Part shown: positions 55,804 to 64,000 of the stretch, in pieces
Numbering within the stretch: the stretch's first letter is position 1
How the letters are laid out: each line of letters opens with the position of its first letter
From: a bacterium
GTDB lineage: Bacteria > Acidobacteriota > Polarisedimenticolia > Polarisedimenticolales > Polarisedimenticolaceae
NCBI GenBank assembly: GCA_024226515.1
Contig: JAAELQ010000319.1
Location: 40,494 to 104,493 of the forward strand
Direction of reading: 5' to 3'
DNA length: 64,000 bases
The notes under the pieces: model-generated
The model's database searches: none
What the model saw: only the letters and a program-made list of their open reading frames with translations
What the model was told of the DNA's origin: nothing
Translations under genes and position numbers: made by a program

Positions 55804-57063
55804 CTAATCGAATCGCGCCATCAGTTGCGGCGTCGAGTCGGGTGGGCAACCGTCGAAGACCAGCACGTTGCGCAAGGCTGCGTCGTCTGCGGGCGACAAA
55901 ACGCTGTCCGTCTCGGATTCGCCGTCAAGCAATCGTTGCTGATGGAAGAACGCATCGGCCGGGCGCAGGTTCGCGACGCGAATGTCGGAAAGATCCGAGA
56001 CGTCGAACTCGTAATGAACTGAGGGTCCTGCACCGATCTCGACCGACAAGAGTCCTTGTGGGTCGAGCCAGGCGTCGTTCACGCTGGGCTCAATCATCTT
56101 GCTCCGCAGTACGCGGGACGGGGGGAAGACGAGGTACGCGAGTTCCTGCGGTCCGTCGTTGCCGAAGAAGTCAGTTCGGCTCCCACCCGCCGAGAACGGC
56201 AACTTCAGAATCGACAGCACGCTGAGCCCGGCCGGTTGCTCCGGGTTGCGTACGCCGCCGAGTAGCAGTTCCGGACGGCTGTCACCGTCGAGATCCTGCA
56301 CGAGAATCTCCAAGAGACTCCCCGGGTGGTAGTACGTGTCGATCTTGCGCCCCGCGAGCGGGTCGATCAGGGCGACTTCGCACGCGTAGCGAGGCTGGTG
56401 CGTTGCGACCGAGACGACGAGGGTCATGCCGTCGATCTCGACCAGCTCGATCTCCCGTGCGGCGAAGATCTCGAACACACCCCGCGGCTCGGTGCGCTCA
56501 AGGCGCCTACCGAAAGGGACGCTCCTGCCGCAGGAGGCGCCGTCGGCGCGAAAGCACTCCAGCGAGCCCGATTGCCCGCGCGCTTCGTCTCGCGTGTGAT
56601 TGAACAGCACCTCCTCGACGCCGTCGCCGTCGAGGTCGACAATGCGCGCCAGCCAGGTCGCCCCCGGATCGTGGTCGCCGAGGTCCGGGAAGTCGCGCTG
56701 CCACAGAAGTCGGTCACCGTGGCCATAAACCTGCAGAATCGTTCCCTCGACCTCGGCGCGCATCGGCCGCGGGGTCGGCAGCCGGGACGAGACGAGGATC
56801 GCCGAGGTCAGCAGCAGCGTCACCGCCGCGGCGACGACGATGCGCAGCCGTGGACGTCCTGCCGGCGGCGGCGAGGTCCCATCCGGGCTCTGCCAACGTC
56901 GCAACTCGTCGTCGTAGGCGAAGACGCGCGGCTTCGCGAACCCCTCGAGGCGGTGCACCGGCAGGCGTCGTTCTTTCTCCCAGTACTGGACTGTGCGCAC
57001 CGTGACATTGAAGAACGCCGCGATCTCCTTCCACGATTCCAGCTTCTTTCCCGGCTGTTCCAC
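55804..57063 (-). CDS. Membrane-bound HTH regulator fused to an FG-GAP-like sensor
   Basis: 419 residues. Residues about 8-60 are a MerR/excisionase-like helix-turn-helix (SWKEIAAFFNVTVRTVQYWE, PRVFAYDDELRRW). A Pro-rich link and one membrane helix follow (about 72-95, IVVAAAVTLLLTSAILV). The external 320 residues carry propeller-like VDLDGDGVEEVLF and QDLDGDSRPELLLGG repeats, as in FG-GAP proteins. The plan suggests a one-component transmembrane regulator, akin in logic to ToxR, sensing an extracellular condition. Divergent from the kelch gene, its likely first target. Confidence 0.8.
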   Translation of the reverse strand: MEQPGKKLESWKEIAAFFNVTVRTVQYWEKERRLPVHRLEGFAKPRVFAYDDELRRWQSPDGTSPPPAGRPRLRIVVAAAVTLLLTSAILVSSRLPTPRPMRAEVEGTILQVYGHGDRLLWQRDFPDLGDHDPGATWLARIVDLDGDGVEEVLFNHTRDEARGQSGSLECFRADGASCGRSVPFGRRLERTEPRGVFEIFAAREIELVEIDGMTLVVSVATHQPRYACEVALIDPLAGRKIDTYYHPGSLLEILVQDLDGDSRPELLLGGVRNPEQPAGLSVLSILKLPFSAGGSRTDFFGNDGPQELAYLVFPPSRVLRSKMIEPSVNDAWLDPQGLLSVEIGAGPSVHYEFDVSDLSDIRVANLRPADAFFHQQRLLDGESETDSVLSPADDAALRNVLVFDGCPPDSTPQLMARFD

Positions 57064-57227
57064 CGGCGCGCCTCGCTCGTTCTACCTCGATGCGGAAAGT
57101 GGCAGGATTGCGCATCTTTTCGCATTTGCGGCATCGCGTTCTGCGGTAGAACGTCCCTTGACGAGACGGATTATCGGCAGCCCCACGGCGGCGAGTCAAT
57201 GTCCGCCGTGGACCGAGGAGGTGCTGG

Positions 57228-58394
57228 ATGAGAACGCGGAATCGAATGCAAGGATGGATCCTGATCGTGGCGGTGACGGTACTCGCCGCGGTGCCCGCGC
57301 AGGCGGGATCGAGCTGGACCGACCGAAGCTCCACCGCCGATCCGCCGGCCAGGTCGGGGGCGCGGATGGCCTACGACGCCGCCAGAGGCGAGGTCGTGAT
57401 GTTCGGAGGAGGGGTCGGGTCGGCGGCCTCGCAGCTGTTCGATGACACCTGGATCCGGAGCGGCGGATCCTGGACCGAGCTGTTTCCCGTCACCGCTCCC
57501 GCGGCGCGGTCGAACTTCCAGATGGCATATGACACGGGACGGCAGGAGATCTTGCTGTTCGGGGGATTCGACGGCACGTTCAACCAGTGGCGCGACGAGA
57601 CCTGGGTCTGGAACGGCGTCGACTGGACGTTGTTGTCGCCCGCGGTCTCGCCCGTCGGCCGGGCCGACGGCGACATGGTGTACGACATCGCCCGCGAGGA
57701 AATCGTGCTGTTCGGCGGCTTCGTCAACGGCCCTTCGCCCACGCGCGCGGCCGACACCTGGGTCTGGGACGGCGTCGGTTGGATCGAGCGCAGCCCGGCG
57801 ACCTCACCCTCGGGCCGAGTCGACCATGCGATGGCCTACGACATCTTGCGCGGCGAGATCGTCCTGTTCGGTGGTTCCGACGGAACGCAGATCCTCTCCG
57901 ATACATGGATCTGGGACGGCGTCGATTGGTCGCAGCGCTTCGTCCCGGGGCCGCCGCCGCGTGCGGATCACCAGTTGGCGTTCGACGCGAGATCGGGACT
58001 CGTGATTCTCTTCGGCGGGCAGCAGACCGGCGGCAACGATCCGCAAGCCGGCACCTGGGCCTGGGACGGCACCGCCTGGGCCGAGCTGGCGCCGGAGCTC
58101 GTGCCGCCGTCGCGGCTGGAGCACGCGATGGCCGCGGACGCCGACAGCGGGACGGTCGTCGTTTTCGGTGGATTCCAGGCCGATCGATTGGGTGACACGT
58201 GGACGTGGGCGGCGACGATCGATGACGAGGACGAGGACGAAGACGACGAGCGCATCGACGATGTCGGTTTCGCCGCACAGGCGCGCGTGCTGGATGCTTC
58301 GGGACTGCTCGAGCTCGACCGGCGTTCCGACCCCTCGACCGCCGAACAGTCGACGCGCCGTTCGAACGGCAAGCAACTCCGCCGCCCGAGATGA
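57228..58394 (+). CDS. Secreted kelch-repeat protein
   Basis: 388 residues from ATG at 57228, preceded by GAGGAGG. Signal peptide to AVPAQAGSS. Six or so kelch blades follow, each with MAYDxxRxEIVLFGG and DTWxWDGVxW. The tail is acidic (DEDEDEDDER) and then serine/arginine-rich. Kelch propellers bind proteins or sugars; no catalytic residues of galactose oxidase are evident. REP-like copy 3 follows directly. Confidence 0.85.
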   Translation: MRTRNRMQGWILIVAVTVLAAVPAQAGSSWTDRSSTADPPARSGARMAYDAARGEVVMFGGGVGSAASQLFDDTWIRSGGSWTELFPVTAPAARSNFQMAYDTGRQEILLFGGFDGTFNQWRDETWVWNGVDWTLLSPAVSPVGRADGDMVYDIAREEIVLFGGFVNGPSPTRAADTWVWDGVGWIERSPATSPSGRVDHAMAYDILRGEIVLFGGSDGTQILSDTWIWDGVDWSQRFVPGPPPRADHQLAFDARSGLVILFGGQQTGGNDPQAGTWAWDGTAWAELAPELVPPSRLEHAMAADADSGTVVVFGGFQADRLGDTWTWAATIDDEDEDEDDERIDDVGFAAQARVLDASGLLELDRRSDPSTAEQSTRRSNGKQLRRPR

Positions 58395-58398
58395 CGCT

Positions 58399-58450
58399 CG
58401 GGGTCGGACCATGCACTATCCCATAGGCGATGGTGCATGGCCGGACCCCG
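58399..58450. repeat. REP-like palindrome, copy 3
   Basis: Arms 58399-58416 and 58433-58450 (CGGGGTCGGACCATGCAC and near-complement, two mismatches) enclose a 16-base loop TATCCCATAGGCGATG. It lies between converging genes and could double as a terminator. Confidence 0.82.
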
Positions 58451-58458
58451 TTCGTTAC

Positions 58459-58752
58459 TCACATGTCCGCGAGGTCTTGCAGGCAGTCGTGATAGCAGCG
58501 TAGGTAGCCGCGCTCGGTCGTATGAGGACTACAGGCCTCGCGACAGATGGCGATGTTCCCGGGTGGGGTCAGTTCCGACGTGTTCACCGTCATGTCGCCC
58601 AGCGGATCGCCGCCACACTCTTCGAGCTCGTCGAACAGCGCGGTGCTCGTCGCAGACGCCGGTGCGGCCGCGGGGGATTCGATCGACACCGTGGGCGCCG
58701 AGGTGCCAAGAGATGCCAGCGTGGTCGCCAGAAGCAGGATCATCGTCTTCAT
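58459..58752 (-). CDS. Small secreted twin-CX3C protein
   Basis: 97 residues from ATG at 58752, preceded by GGAGGAG. Signal peptide (LLLATTLASLGTSA), an Ala/Ser-rich linker, then a cysteine-bearing end: CREAC, 11 residues, CYHDC, plus one earlier Cys. This is a twin CX3C pattern suited to a helical hairpin closed by two disulfides. No family recognised in bacteria. Confidence 0.65.
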   Translation of the reverse strand: MKTMILLLATTLASLGTSAPTVSIESPAAAPASATSTALFDELEECGGDPLGDMTVNTSELTPPGNIAICREACSPHTTERGYLRCYHDCLQDLADM

Positions 58753-58901
58753 TTCGTTCTCCTCCCCGACTCGTCGGTGAATCGCGTTTGTTTCAAGCAG
58801 TCCGTCCGCTTGTAAACAGTTCGGCGCTGGCGAAATGGGAAGGTTCAAAGAAGATGCCGCGTCGGGTCGGAGAGCGCACCCTACGAGGCCGCGCGCCCGT
58901 T

Positions 58902-59843
58902 CTACGGACGCAGTCGGCGCAACGATTGCGTGAAGCGGCCGACCGGGTCGCGGAAGACGAACAGCTGCACCGCGATCGCGGGCGGGATCAGCGAGAGCAG
59001 CAGCATCAGCCCCGCCGCCTGCTCGACCGACAGCTCGATGCCGAGGTAGATGCGGAAGTCGAGCGAGATCAGCTCGAGGTCGTTCAGCATCGCGCCGCCC
59101 TTGCCTTCCTTGTACCAGGCCATGAAGGCAGCGTCGCGCGTCAGTCGTAGCGCGAACAGCATCGTCTGCAGCTGCACGAACACGGCGACGAAGGCGCCGA
59201 GCGGCCGCTCGATCTCCGGTCGGCGCCAGCCCGTGCCGGAGAGCGCCTTATAGAGGAAGGTCGCGGCGAGGATCAGTTCTCCGCCGTGGCCCATCGCGGA
59301 GATGACGAGCTCGCGGCGCCAGCCGGCGGAGACCGCGACGACCCACAGACCGGCGACCAGGCCGAGCACGGCCAGCGTCCTCGGGTTGCGACGGAAGATC
59401 CAGCCCAGCCAGACCCAGCCGCCGGCGAGCATCAGCGCCAGTGGAAGCTGGAAACTCTGGTGGTGCGTCACGCCGCCGCCGTAGACGAAGTCGAAGCTGG
59501 GGATCGCGGGGCAGCCGAGCAGCCAGGCTGCGGCGGCATGGCCGAACTCGTGCAGCAGCGTGACCAGCGGCGAGAGCAGGAAGCGGATCGGCGTCACGAA
59601 GTGCGCGAGCAGCGCGGCGACGGCTCCGATGCCGAGCAGCTTCCACGCGTTCTTCGCCGGGTCGTCCCTCTCTATGAAGATGATCGGCTGTGGGGCCTCC
59701 TGCGCGGCTTCCGCCGCTTCGGAGGCCGATTCGGAGGCTCGCTCGAACTTCGCGAAGACGATGCCGCAGCGCGCGCAGGTCTCCGTGCCCTCGTCCTGTT
59801 CGAACGAGCACGCCGGGCACGAGATGGCGCTGGCCGTGGTCAC
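58902..59843 (-). CDS. Zinc-ribbon / M50-like membrane metalloprotease
   Basis: 313 residues from GTG at 59843. An N-terminal zinc ribbon (CPAC, CARC, residues 9-26) and an acidic linker lead to a membrane domain with about six helices. The second or third helix has HEFGHAAAAWLLG, the HExxH zinc motif of intramembrane M50 proteases. An acidic residue to complete the site is not obvious. It may cleave or only bind metal; no substrate is suggested by neighbours. Confidence 0.75.
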   Translation of the reverse strand: MTTASAISCPACSFEQDEGTETCARCGIVFAKFERASESASEAAEAAQEAPQPIIFIERDDPAKNAWKLLGIGAVAALLAHFVTPIRFLLSPLVTLLHEFGHAAAAWLLGCPAIPSFDFVYGGGVTHHQSFQLPLALMLAGGWVWLGWIFRRNPRTLAVLGLVAGLWVVAVSAGWRRELVISAMGHGGELILAATFLYKALSGTGWRRPEIERPLGAFVAVFVQLQTMLFALRLTRDAAFMAWYKEGKGGAMLNDLELISLDFRIYLGIELSVEQAAGLMLLLSLIPPAIAVQLFVFRDPVGRFTQSLRRLRP

Positions 59844-59903
59844 GCAGTCGAATATGAGGTTCCACGGCTCCGGAGGCCAATTCGTCGATTAGTGGGCGAA
59901 ACG

Positions 59904-60446
59904 TCAGGAACCGTGCCCGTGTCCCTCGTGGCCGTGCTCGTCGTGACCGTCGCCGCCCTCACCACCCGGGCCGCCCATCATCGTCATCGGGTTCATGTCG
60001 GTGTTCCACATCTCGGCCTTGATCTTCAGCTTGCCCTTCTCGCGGACGTAGACCGTCATGTACTTGCCGGTGTCCTTCATGTTGTCGGGCATTCCGGGCA
60101 TCGACATGTCGATCGTGAACGTGCCGATCTCGATCACGTGCTTGCCGCTCTCCCAAGCCTCGGTCGGATCGCTCTCGAAGGAGTGGATCTTGATCCCCGC
60201 GCCGGACATCATCTCGCGATGCTTGCGGAACGACTCGATGCCGTCCATGCGTACGCCGTAGTTGGGCAGCGAGATCGCGTCCTCGGTGTAGAGGCCGAGG
60301 ATGAGCTCGAAGTCGTTCTCGACCATCGCCTTCGAGATCGTGTCGCCGATGGCTTCGACTTCTTGCAGCAGCTTCTTGCCGGCCGAGGCCGTGGTGCACA
60401 GACCGAGAACCAGAAAGACGATCAGCAGACCGCGTAACGTGCGCAT
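59904..60446 (-). CDS. Secreted SnoaL/DUF4440-like protein with His-rich tail
   Basis: 180 residues from ATG at 60446, with GGAGGGG upstream. Signal peptide to TTASA. The body is an NTF2-like fold: ISKAMVENDFELILGLYTED, ISLPNYGVRMDGIESFRKH. The tail is Gly/His/Asp-rich (GHDEHGHEGHGHGS), fit to bind metal ions. Function of this family outside the cytoplasm is unknown. Confidence 0.8.
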   Translation of the reverse strand: MRTLRGLLIVFLVLGLCTTASAGKKLLQEVEAIGDTISKAMVENDFELILGLYTEDAISLPNYGVRMDGIESFRKHREMMSGAGIKIHSFESDPTEAWESGKHVIEIGTFTIDMSMPGMPDNMKDTGKYMTVYVREKGKLKIKAEMWNTDMNPMTMMGGPGGEGGDGHDEHGHEGHGHGS

Positions 60447-60512
60447 GTTCCCCTCCTGCTTGCGTTGATTCGAAGCGATCGAATCGAAGCGTATCACGGA
60501 GTCGGAGCCGGC

Positions 60513-63500
60513 CTACGGGCAGATGCCGCTCAGCTCTTTCACCGTGGCGCCGCATTCGCCGCCGGCCAGGGCGCCGTGGCGCTCGCCGTAAGAGCTCTCG
60601 CCCCACGATCCCTCGACGCCCTGCACGTCTTCGCCGACGACCAGCAGCCATAGCGTGCCGGCGGGCGCGGGATCCCACGTGTAGGGCTGCGACACGCTGC
60701 AGACCGAACCGTCGAGAACGTGAGCGGGCAGCTGATCCAGCGATCCGTACAGGATGTTGGTCGAGGCGGCCGCGCAGGAATCGTCCCAGGTGATGGAAAG
60801 GCGCGTGCCCGAGCCGTCCAGGCGCTCGACCCGCAGCGGCGGGCCACCGATGCCGGAGGAGATCTCCGCGGGGCCCGCGCGATGGCGCTCGTACGGTCCC
60901 ATGTCCGGTTCGTCTTCGTTGGCCAGGTCGCCGTCGACCTCGCGTGCCTTGCGGTCGAGGTCCAGCGGCAGTCGTTCCGCGGTGTCGCCGTCGCCGTCGA
61001 GATCGGTGGTGTCCTGCGGCAGGCTGATATCGCTGCCGGTGTCGATGCAGGGCGAATCGTCGCGCAGCCGGTAGTTGCCGCCGGCCGGGTCGACGAACTT
61101 CGGATCGGTGTCGATGTTGTCGTTGGTCAGCGGTCCGCCCTCGACGTTGGTGTTGACGATCAGGCTGAACGCCGCCGCGTCCGGCGTCGCGCCGTTGTGG
61201 CGGATGATGCTGTTGCGGAACCAGGGAAGCCCGCTGCTGGTCGAGGCCAGGAAGCCTCCCGACACTCCGGCGTCGTTGTCCATGATCAGCGCGTTGGTCA
61301 CGAAGACGTTCTGCGCGCCGCGCATGTGTACCGCACCGCCCTGCTCGACGGCGTGGTTCAGGCGGACGATCGAGTTGGTCGCGACCACGAGGCCGGTGGC
61401 CGCCGCACCGATGCCCGCTCCGAAGTCGGCGCTGTTGTCGCGCACGATCAGGTTCAGCAGCGTGCCGTTCGAGCCGGAGAAATAGACTCCGCCGCCGTAG
61501 CGCTTGCCGTCGCCCTCGAGCGTGCCGCTGCCGCCGGTCACGGTGAACCCCTGCAGCGCGGCGCCCAGCGTCTCGCCGCTGACGAAGCTGACGGCGCTGC
61601 CGCCCAGGCCGCCGGCGTCGATCACCGTCGCCTCTGCGCCGTGGCTGCTGCGCACCAGCGAGTCGGTCCCCTGGAAGTCGACCCGTTCGCGGTAGATCCC
61701 CGGGCCGGCCTCGATCGTCTCGCCGGCCCCGGCGAACTCCAGCGCCAGGTTGATCGTGGCGTGGAACGTGCCGCGGTCGAGGTTGCGCACCCGCTCGCAC
61801 TCGTCGGGGATCGTGTCGAGGTTCGCGTCTGCGCTGAAGCCGTCGGCGATGTCCAGCGAGTCGATCGTGGCGTTGCCGTTGCAGTCCTCGCACTCGTCGG
61901 CGACGTCGTTGCCGTCGGCGTCCTGGCTGGTGCCCATGTCGATGTCGCACTCGTCGGGCACCGCGTTCAGGTTGCAGTCGGCGCTGGTCTGCGCCGTCAG
62001 GTCGCAGTCGTCCGGCACGCCGTTGCTGTTGCAGTCGTTCGGCTCGCAGTCATCGGGGATCGAGTTGAGATTACAGTCGGGCGTTACACCGTCGGCGATC
62101 TCGCAGATGTCGGCCAGCGTGTTGCCGTTGCAGTCGAACAGGGCCCCGTCGACGTAGTCGCACTCGTCGGGCACGCCGTTCTGCTGGCAGTCCTCGCTGG
62201 TCATGTTCAGGATGTCGCACTCGTCCGGGATGTTGTTCGCGTTGCAGTCCGTCTCGCACTCGTCGGGCACGTCGTTGCCGTTGCAGTCGAGGCTGGTGCC
62301 CTGCGCCACGTCGACCGAGTCCTCGACGGTGTTGTTGTTGCAATCCCAGAAGCTGCAGCGCAGATTGGCGACGTTCAGCGCGGTCTCGTTGATCGACATC
62401 GCGCAGTGGGCCGAGTCGGGGTCGGTGATGTCGATGCCCGTCGGGATGCCCTGGTACAGCACGTCGGGGTTGGAGAAGTGCGTGATGCGCGGGACCGTGC
62501 CGTAGCTCATGATCGTGCGGAAGACACCTTGCGGCTCGTGGTAGCCGTGGGAGTAGTCGAACGCCCCGGGAGCGCTGTCGGTCGCGCGGTCGTGCCGGCA
62601 GCCCTGGTTGTGCCCCAGCTCGTGGGCGAACACCTGGCCGCCGCAGTGGCGCACGTTGAGGCTGAACCCCAGCTCGGGGAACGGCGTGTTGCCGTAGGCG
62701 ATGGCGAAGTTGGCGATGCCGCACAGGCCCGGCGCGCTGTTGACGATCAGGCTGACCAGGTCGGCGTCCAGCGAGTCGCGCAGCGGATGCACGCCGTCCA
62801 TGAATCCGTCGCTCGTCTCGCGCAGCCGCCTGAGGTCGGTCGCCCCGTTGCCCGACTCGACGTAGTTGACCTCGACCGTGCCGACCAGGTTGGCCGTGGT
62901 GTTGATCAGGCTGTTCTGGTACGCCGTGTTGCTGGTGGCCACCCGCGAGTTGATCAGCGCGACGATCGCGTTCGTGCCGCCGGCCGCCGACCTTGCCGCC
63001 GGCGTATAGGCCACCAGCAGATCGAACACCGAACCATCGTCCGTGCAGCCGTTCAGGTTGCGCTGCGTCACGGACGGTGAGGACGCCGGCGCGAACGACC
63101 GTACGTCGTGCTCGCCGTCCGCGGCGCACGGCGGCAGCAGCCCCGGGTCGACCTGGCGCACCAGCGCGCCGCCGCCTGGGCGCATGCGAATCTCGTACTG
63201 CTCGTCGGGCGTGGCGAGATCGACGACCATCGCGTCCTTCTCGATCGCCAGCAACACCGAGCTGCCGGGCAAACCCTCGAGCGTGCCGTACCAGATCGAG
63301 CCGTGGGCGCCGGCCGGATCGATACGGTGGAACCTGGCGACGTACGACTCGCCCGGGAAGAGCGTCAGACGCAGACGCTTCTCGTCGCGGACGTCCTGTC
63401 GCGTGAGCAGCGTCGCGTCGAGCTGCACCGAACGGCTGCGCAGCGCGCCGGGGTGATCGTCGGCCCAGCGGCGCTGGGGGTCCAGCCGAATCAGCTCCGG

Positions 63501-63572
63501 CGCGCCCACGTGGTCGGCCGCTGCGGCGGCGCAGGTCAGGAACACGGCAATCAAGATGATGGGGAATCGCAT
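60513..63572 (-). CDS. Secreted metzincin metalloprotease with DCN repeats and beta-helix
   Basis: 1019 residues. Signal peptide (FPIILIAVFLTCAAAAA), a prodomain, then the reprolysin-like catalytic domain: zinc motif HELGHNQGCRHD near residue 318 and Met-turn TIMSYG near 352. Next come about ten DCNxNxxPDEC repeats (about 408-600), likely calcium-binding and disulfide-linked, then a parallel beta-helix (about 605-900) and a fibronectin-like end (about 920-1019, GSWGESSYGERHG). Extracellular protease, target unknown. Confidence 0.9.
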   Translation of the reverse strand: MRFPIILIAVFLTCAAAAADHVGAPELIRLDPQRRWADDHPGALRSRSVQLDATLLTRQDVRDEKRLRLTLFPGESYVARFHRIDPAGAHGSIWYGTLEGLPGSSVLLAIEKDAMVVDLATPDEQYEIRMRPGGGALVRQVDPGLLPPCAADGEHDVRSFAPASSPSVTQRNLNGCTDDGSVFDLLVAYTPAARSAAGGTNAIVALINSRVATSNTAYQNSLINTTANLVGTVEVNYVESGNGATDLRRLRETSDGFMDGVHPLRDSLDADLVSLIVNSAPGLCGIANFAIAYGNTPFPELGFSLNVRHCGGQVFAHELGHNQGCRHDRATDSAPGAFDYSHGYHEPQGVFRTIMSYGTVPRITHFSNPDVLYQGIPTGIDITDPDSAHCAMSINETALNVANLRCSFWDCNNNTVEDSVDVAQGTSLDCNGNDVPDECETDCNANNIPDECDILNMTSEDCQQNGVPDECDYVDGALFDCNGNTLADICEIADGVTPDCNLNSIPDDCEPNDCNSNGVPDDCDLTAQTSADCNLNAVPDECDIDMGTSQDADGNDVADECEDCNGNATIDSLDIADGFSADANLDTIPDECERVRNLDRGTFHATINLALEFAGAGETIEAGPGIYRERVDFQGTDSLVRSSHGAEATVIDAGGLGGSAVSFVSGETLGAALQGFTVTGGSGTLEGDGKRYGGGVYFSGSNGTLLNLIVRDNSADFGAGIGAAATGLVVATNSIVRLNHAVEQGGAVHMRGAQNVFVTNALIMDNDAGVSGGFLASTSSGLPWFRNSIIRHNGATPDAAAFSLIVNTNVEGGPLTNDNIDTDPKFVDPAGGNYRLRDDSPCIDTGSDISLPQDTTDLDGDGDTAERLPLDLDRKAREVDGDLANEDEPDMGPYERHRAGPAEISSGIGGPPLRVERLDGSGTRLSITWDDSCAAASTNILYGSLDQLPAHVLDGSVCSVSQPYTWDPAPAGTLWLLVVGEDVQGVEGSWGESSYGERHGALAGGECGATVKELSGICP

Positions 63573-63622
63573 CGCCGGAAGATACGGCGAAGCGGCGCGA
63601 CCTCAGCCCGGACCGGCGCAGA

Positions 63623-63829
63623 TCACCGTAAGTATCCTCGAACTGCGGCGGCCCTCGACCTCAACAGTGGCGCGGGCGCAGGACTGGTTCTTCGGGCCCG
63701 CTGCGCCGGGGGGGTGGCACGGGCCGACATCGAGATCGCACGCAGACCGAGTGCAAGCGCGAGCCAGGCGACGCAGAGCGCGACGACCTGACTCGCGACG
63801 ATCGCGACGCCCACCAGAATCCAGTCCAT
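63623..63829 (-). CDS. Small single-helix membrane protein, hypothetical
   Basis: 68 residues. One N-terminal hydrophobic helix (ILVGVAIVASQVVALCVAWL) and an Ala/Arg/Pro-rich tail. It begins ten bases after the stop of the upstream gene on the same strand but without a clear ribosome site, so translation would rely on coupling. Could be a chance frame. Confidence 0.4.
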   Translation of the reverse strand: MDWILVGVAIVASQVVALCVAWLALALGLRAISMSARATPPAQRARRTSPAPAPLLRSRAAAVRGYLR

Positions 63830-63839
63830 CGCGACGAGG

Positions 63840-64000
63840 TCAGCTGAGGAACTTGCTGAACATCTTCCTGCCGTGGCTCAGCACGTCCGACAGGTCCATG
63901 TCGTTGTCTCCGTCGGTATCCAGCAGGCGGGTGACGATTCCGGCGGCCTCCGGCCGGCTTCGCTCGAGCTCCTGCCGTTCGCCGGCCAGCATGCTCGCCA
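63840..64000 (-). CDS. C-terminal part of an EF-hand-like protein (5' end outside window)
   Basis: The minus-strand frame runs in from the window edge to a TGA at 63840-63842. It ends VTRLLDTDGDNDMDLSDVLS then a basic tail. DTDGDNDMDLSD is an EF-hand-like calcium loop, and the arrangement resembles ends of DUF937-type proteins. Too short to name. Confidence 0.6.
   Translation of the reverse strand, partial: ASMLAGERQELERSRPEAAGIVTRLLDTDGDNDMDLSDVLSHGRKMFSKFLS

Noticed and set aside
62030..62340. Regularly spaced short DNA repeats that look like a CRISPR array
   Set aside because: They encode the DCNxNxxPDEC protein repeats in frame, with varying spacing and sequence.

Overview
The window is GC-rich bacterial DNA. 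Lipoprotein signal peptides, a MltB-type murein transglycosylase and many secreted proteins point to a diderm. Planctomycete/Acidobacteria-type features also occur: a sigma factor of the FATTRWS type beside a Ser/Thr kinase, dockerin, thrombospondin-3 and DCNxNGxPDEC repeats, and PQQ-propeller fusions. This suggests an environmental Acidobacteriota-, Planctomycetota- or Myxococcota-like lineage. The sequence alone does not settle which.

Layout. 1-6.4 kb: the end of a membrane spermidine-synthase-like gene, a small holin-like membrane protein, an XRE/nucleotidyltransferase pair, a NAL1-like serine peptidase, an exported protein, a decayed vapC and a lipoprotein. 6.4-8.1 kb: a less GC-rich insert with a DeoR-like regulator and an unknown gene. 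8.3-13.6 kb: pilZ, larB and the classical rpsU-dnaG-rpoD operon, with a strong promoter, a terminator-like leader hairpin and an rpsU/dnaG intergenic hairpin. 13.6-20.5 kb: a small monooxygenase, DUF423, mltB, an ECF-like sigma factor, a Ser/Thr kinase, a membrane protein, a RimJ-like acetyltransferase and a lipoprotein. 20.5-34.3 kb: a LuxR remnant cut by a REP-like palindrome, a secreted protein, a desaturase, a selenocysteine ArsC-family gene missed by standard gene calling, a TPR protein, a thioredoxin-like protein, pgl, rsgA, a PQQ-propeller/pseudo-esterase fusion, an alpha/beta hydrolase and fadE.

34.3-54.8 kb is the accessory core. Four tandem paralogous surface-fibre-like proteins (863-1136 residues or more) and one very large FG-GAP/beta-helix protein lie on the minus strand in two operons driven by near-identical promoters. 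A divergent FG-GAP/dockerin/cohesin-like gene sits opposite. Three of the fibres carry a 98-99-codon tandem repeat I do not recognise. 54.8-64 kb: a Phd/VapC pair, an AbrB-type protein, a membrane HTH/FG-GAP fusion, a kelch protein, a twin-CX3C peptide, an M50-like protease, a SnoaL-like protein, a metzincin with DCN repeats and the end of a further gene.

The most notable items are: (1) the selenoprotein, where an in-frame TGA replaces the catalytic cysteine and is followed by a hairpin with a GGUC loop at the spacing known from E. coli fdhF; (2) the tandem fibre cluster with its exact-period repeats and duplicated promoters; (3) a family of three REP-like GGGGTCRGAC palindromes, one of which abuts a truncated regulator gene.
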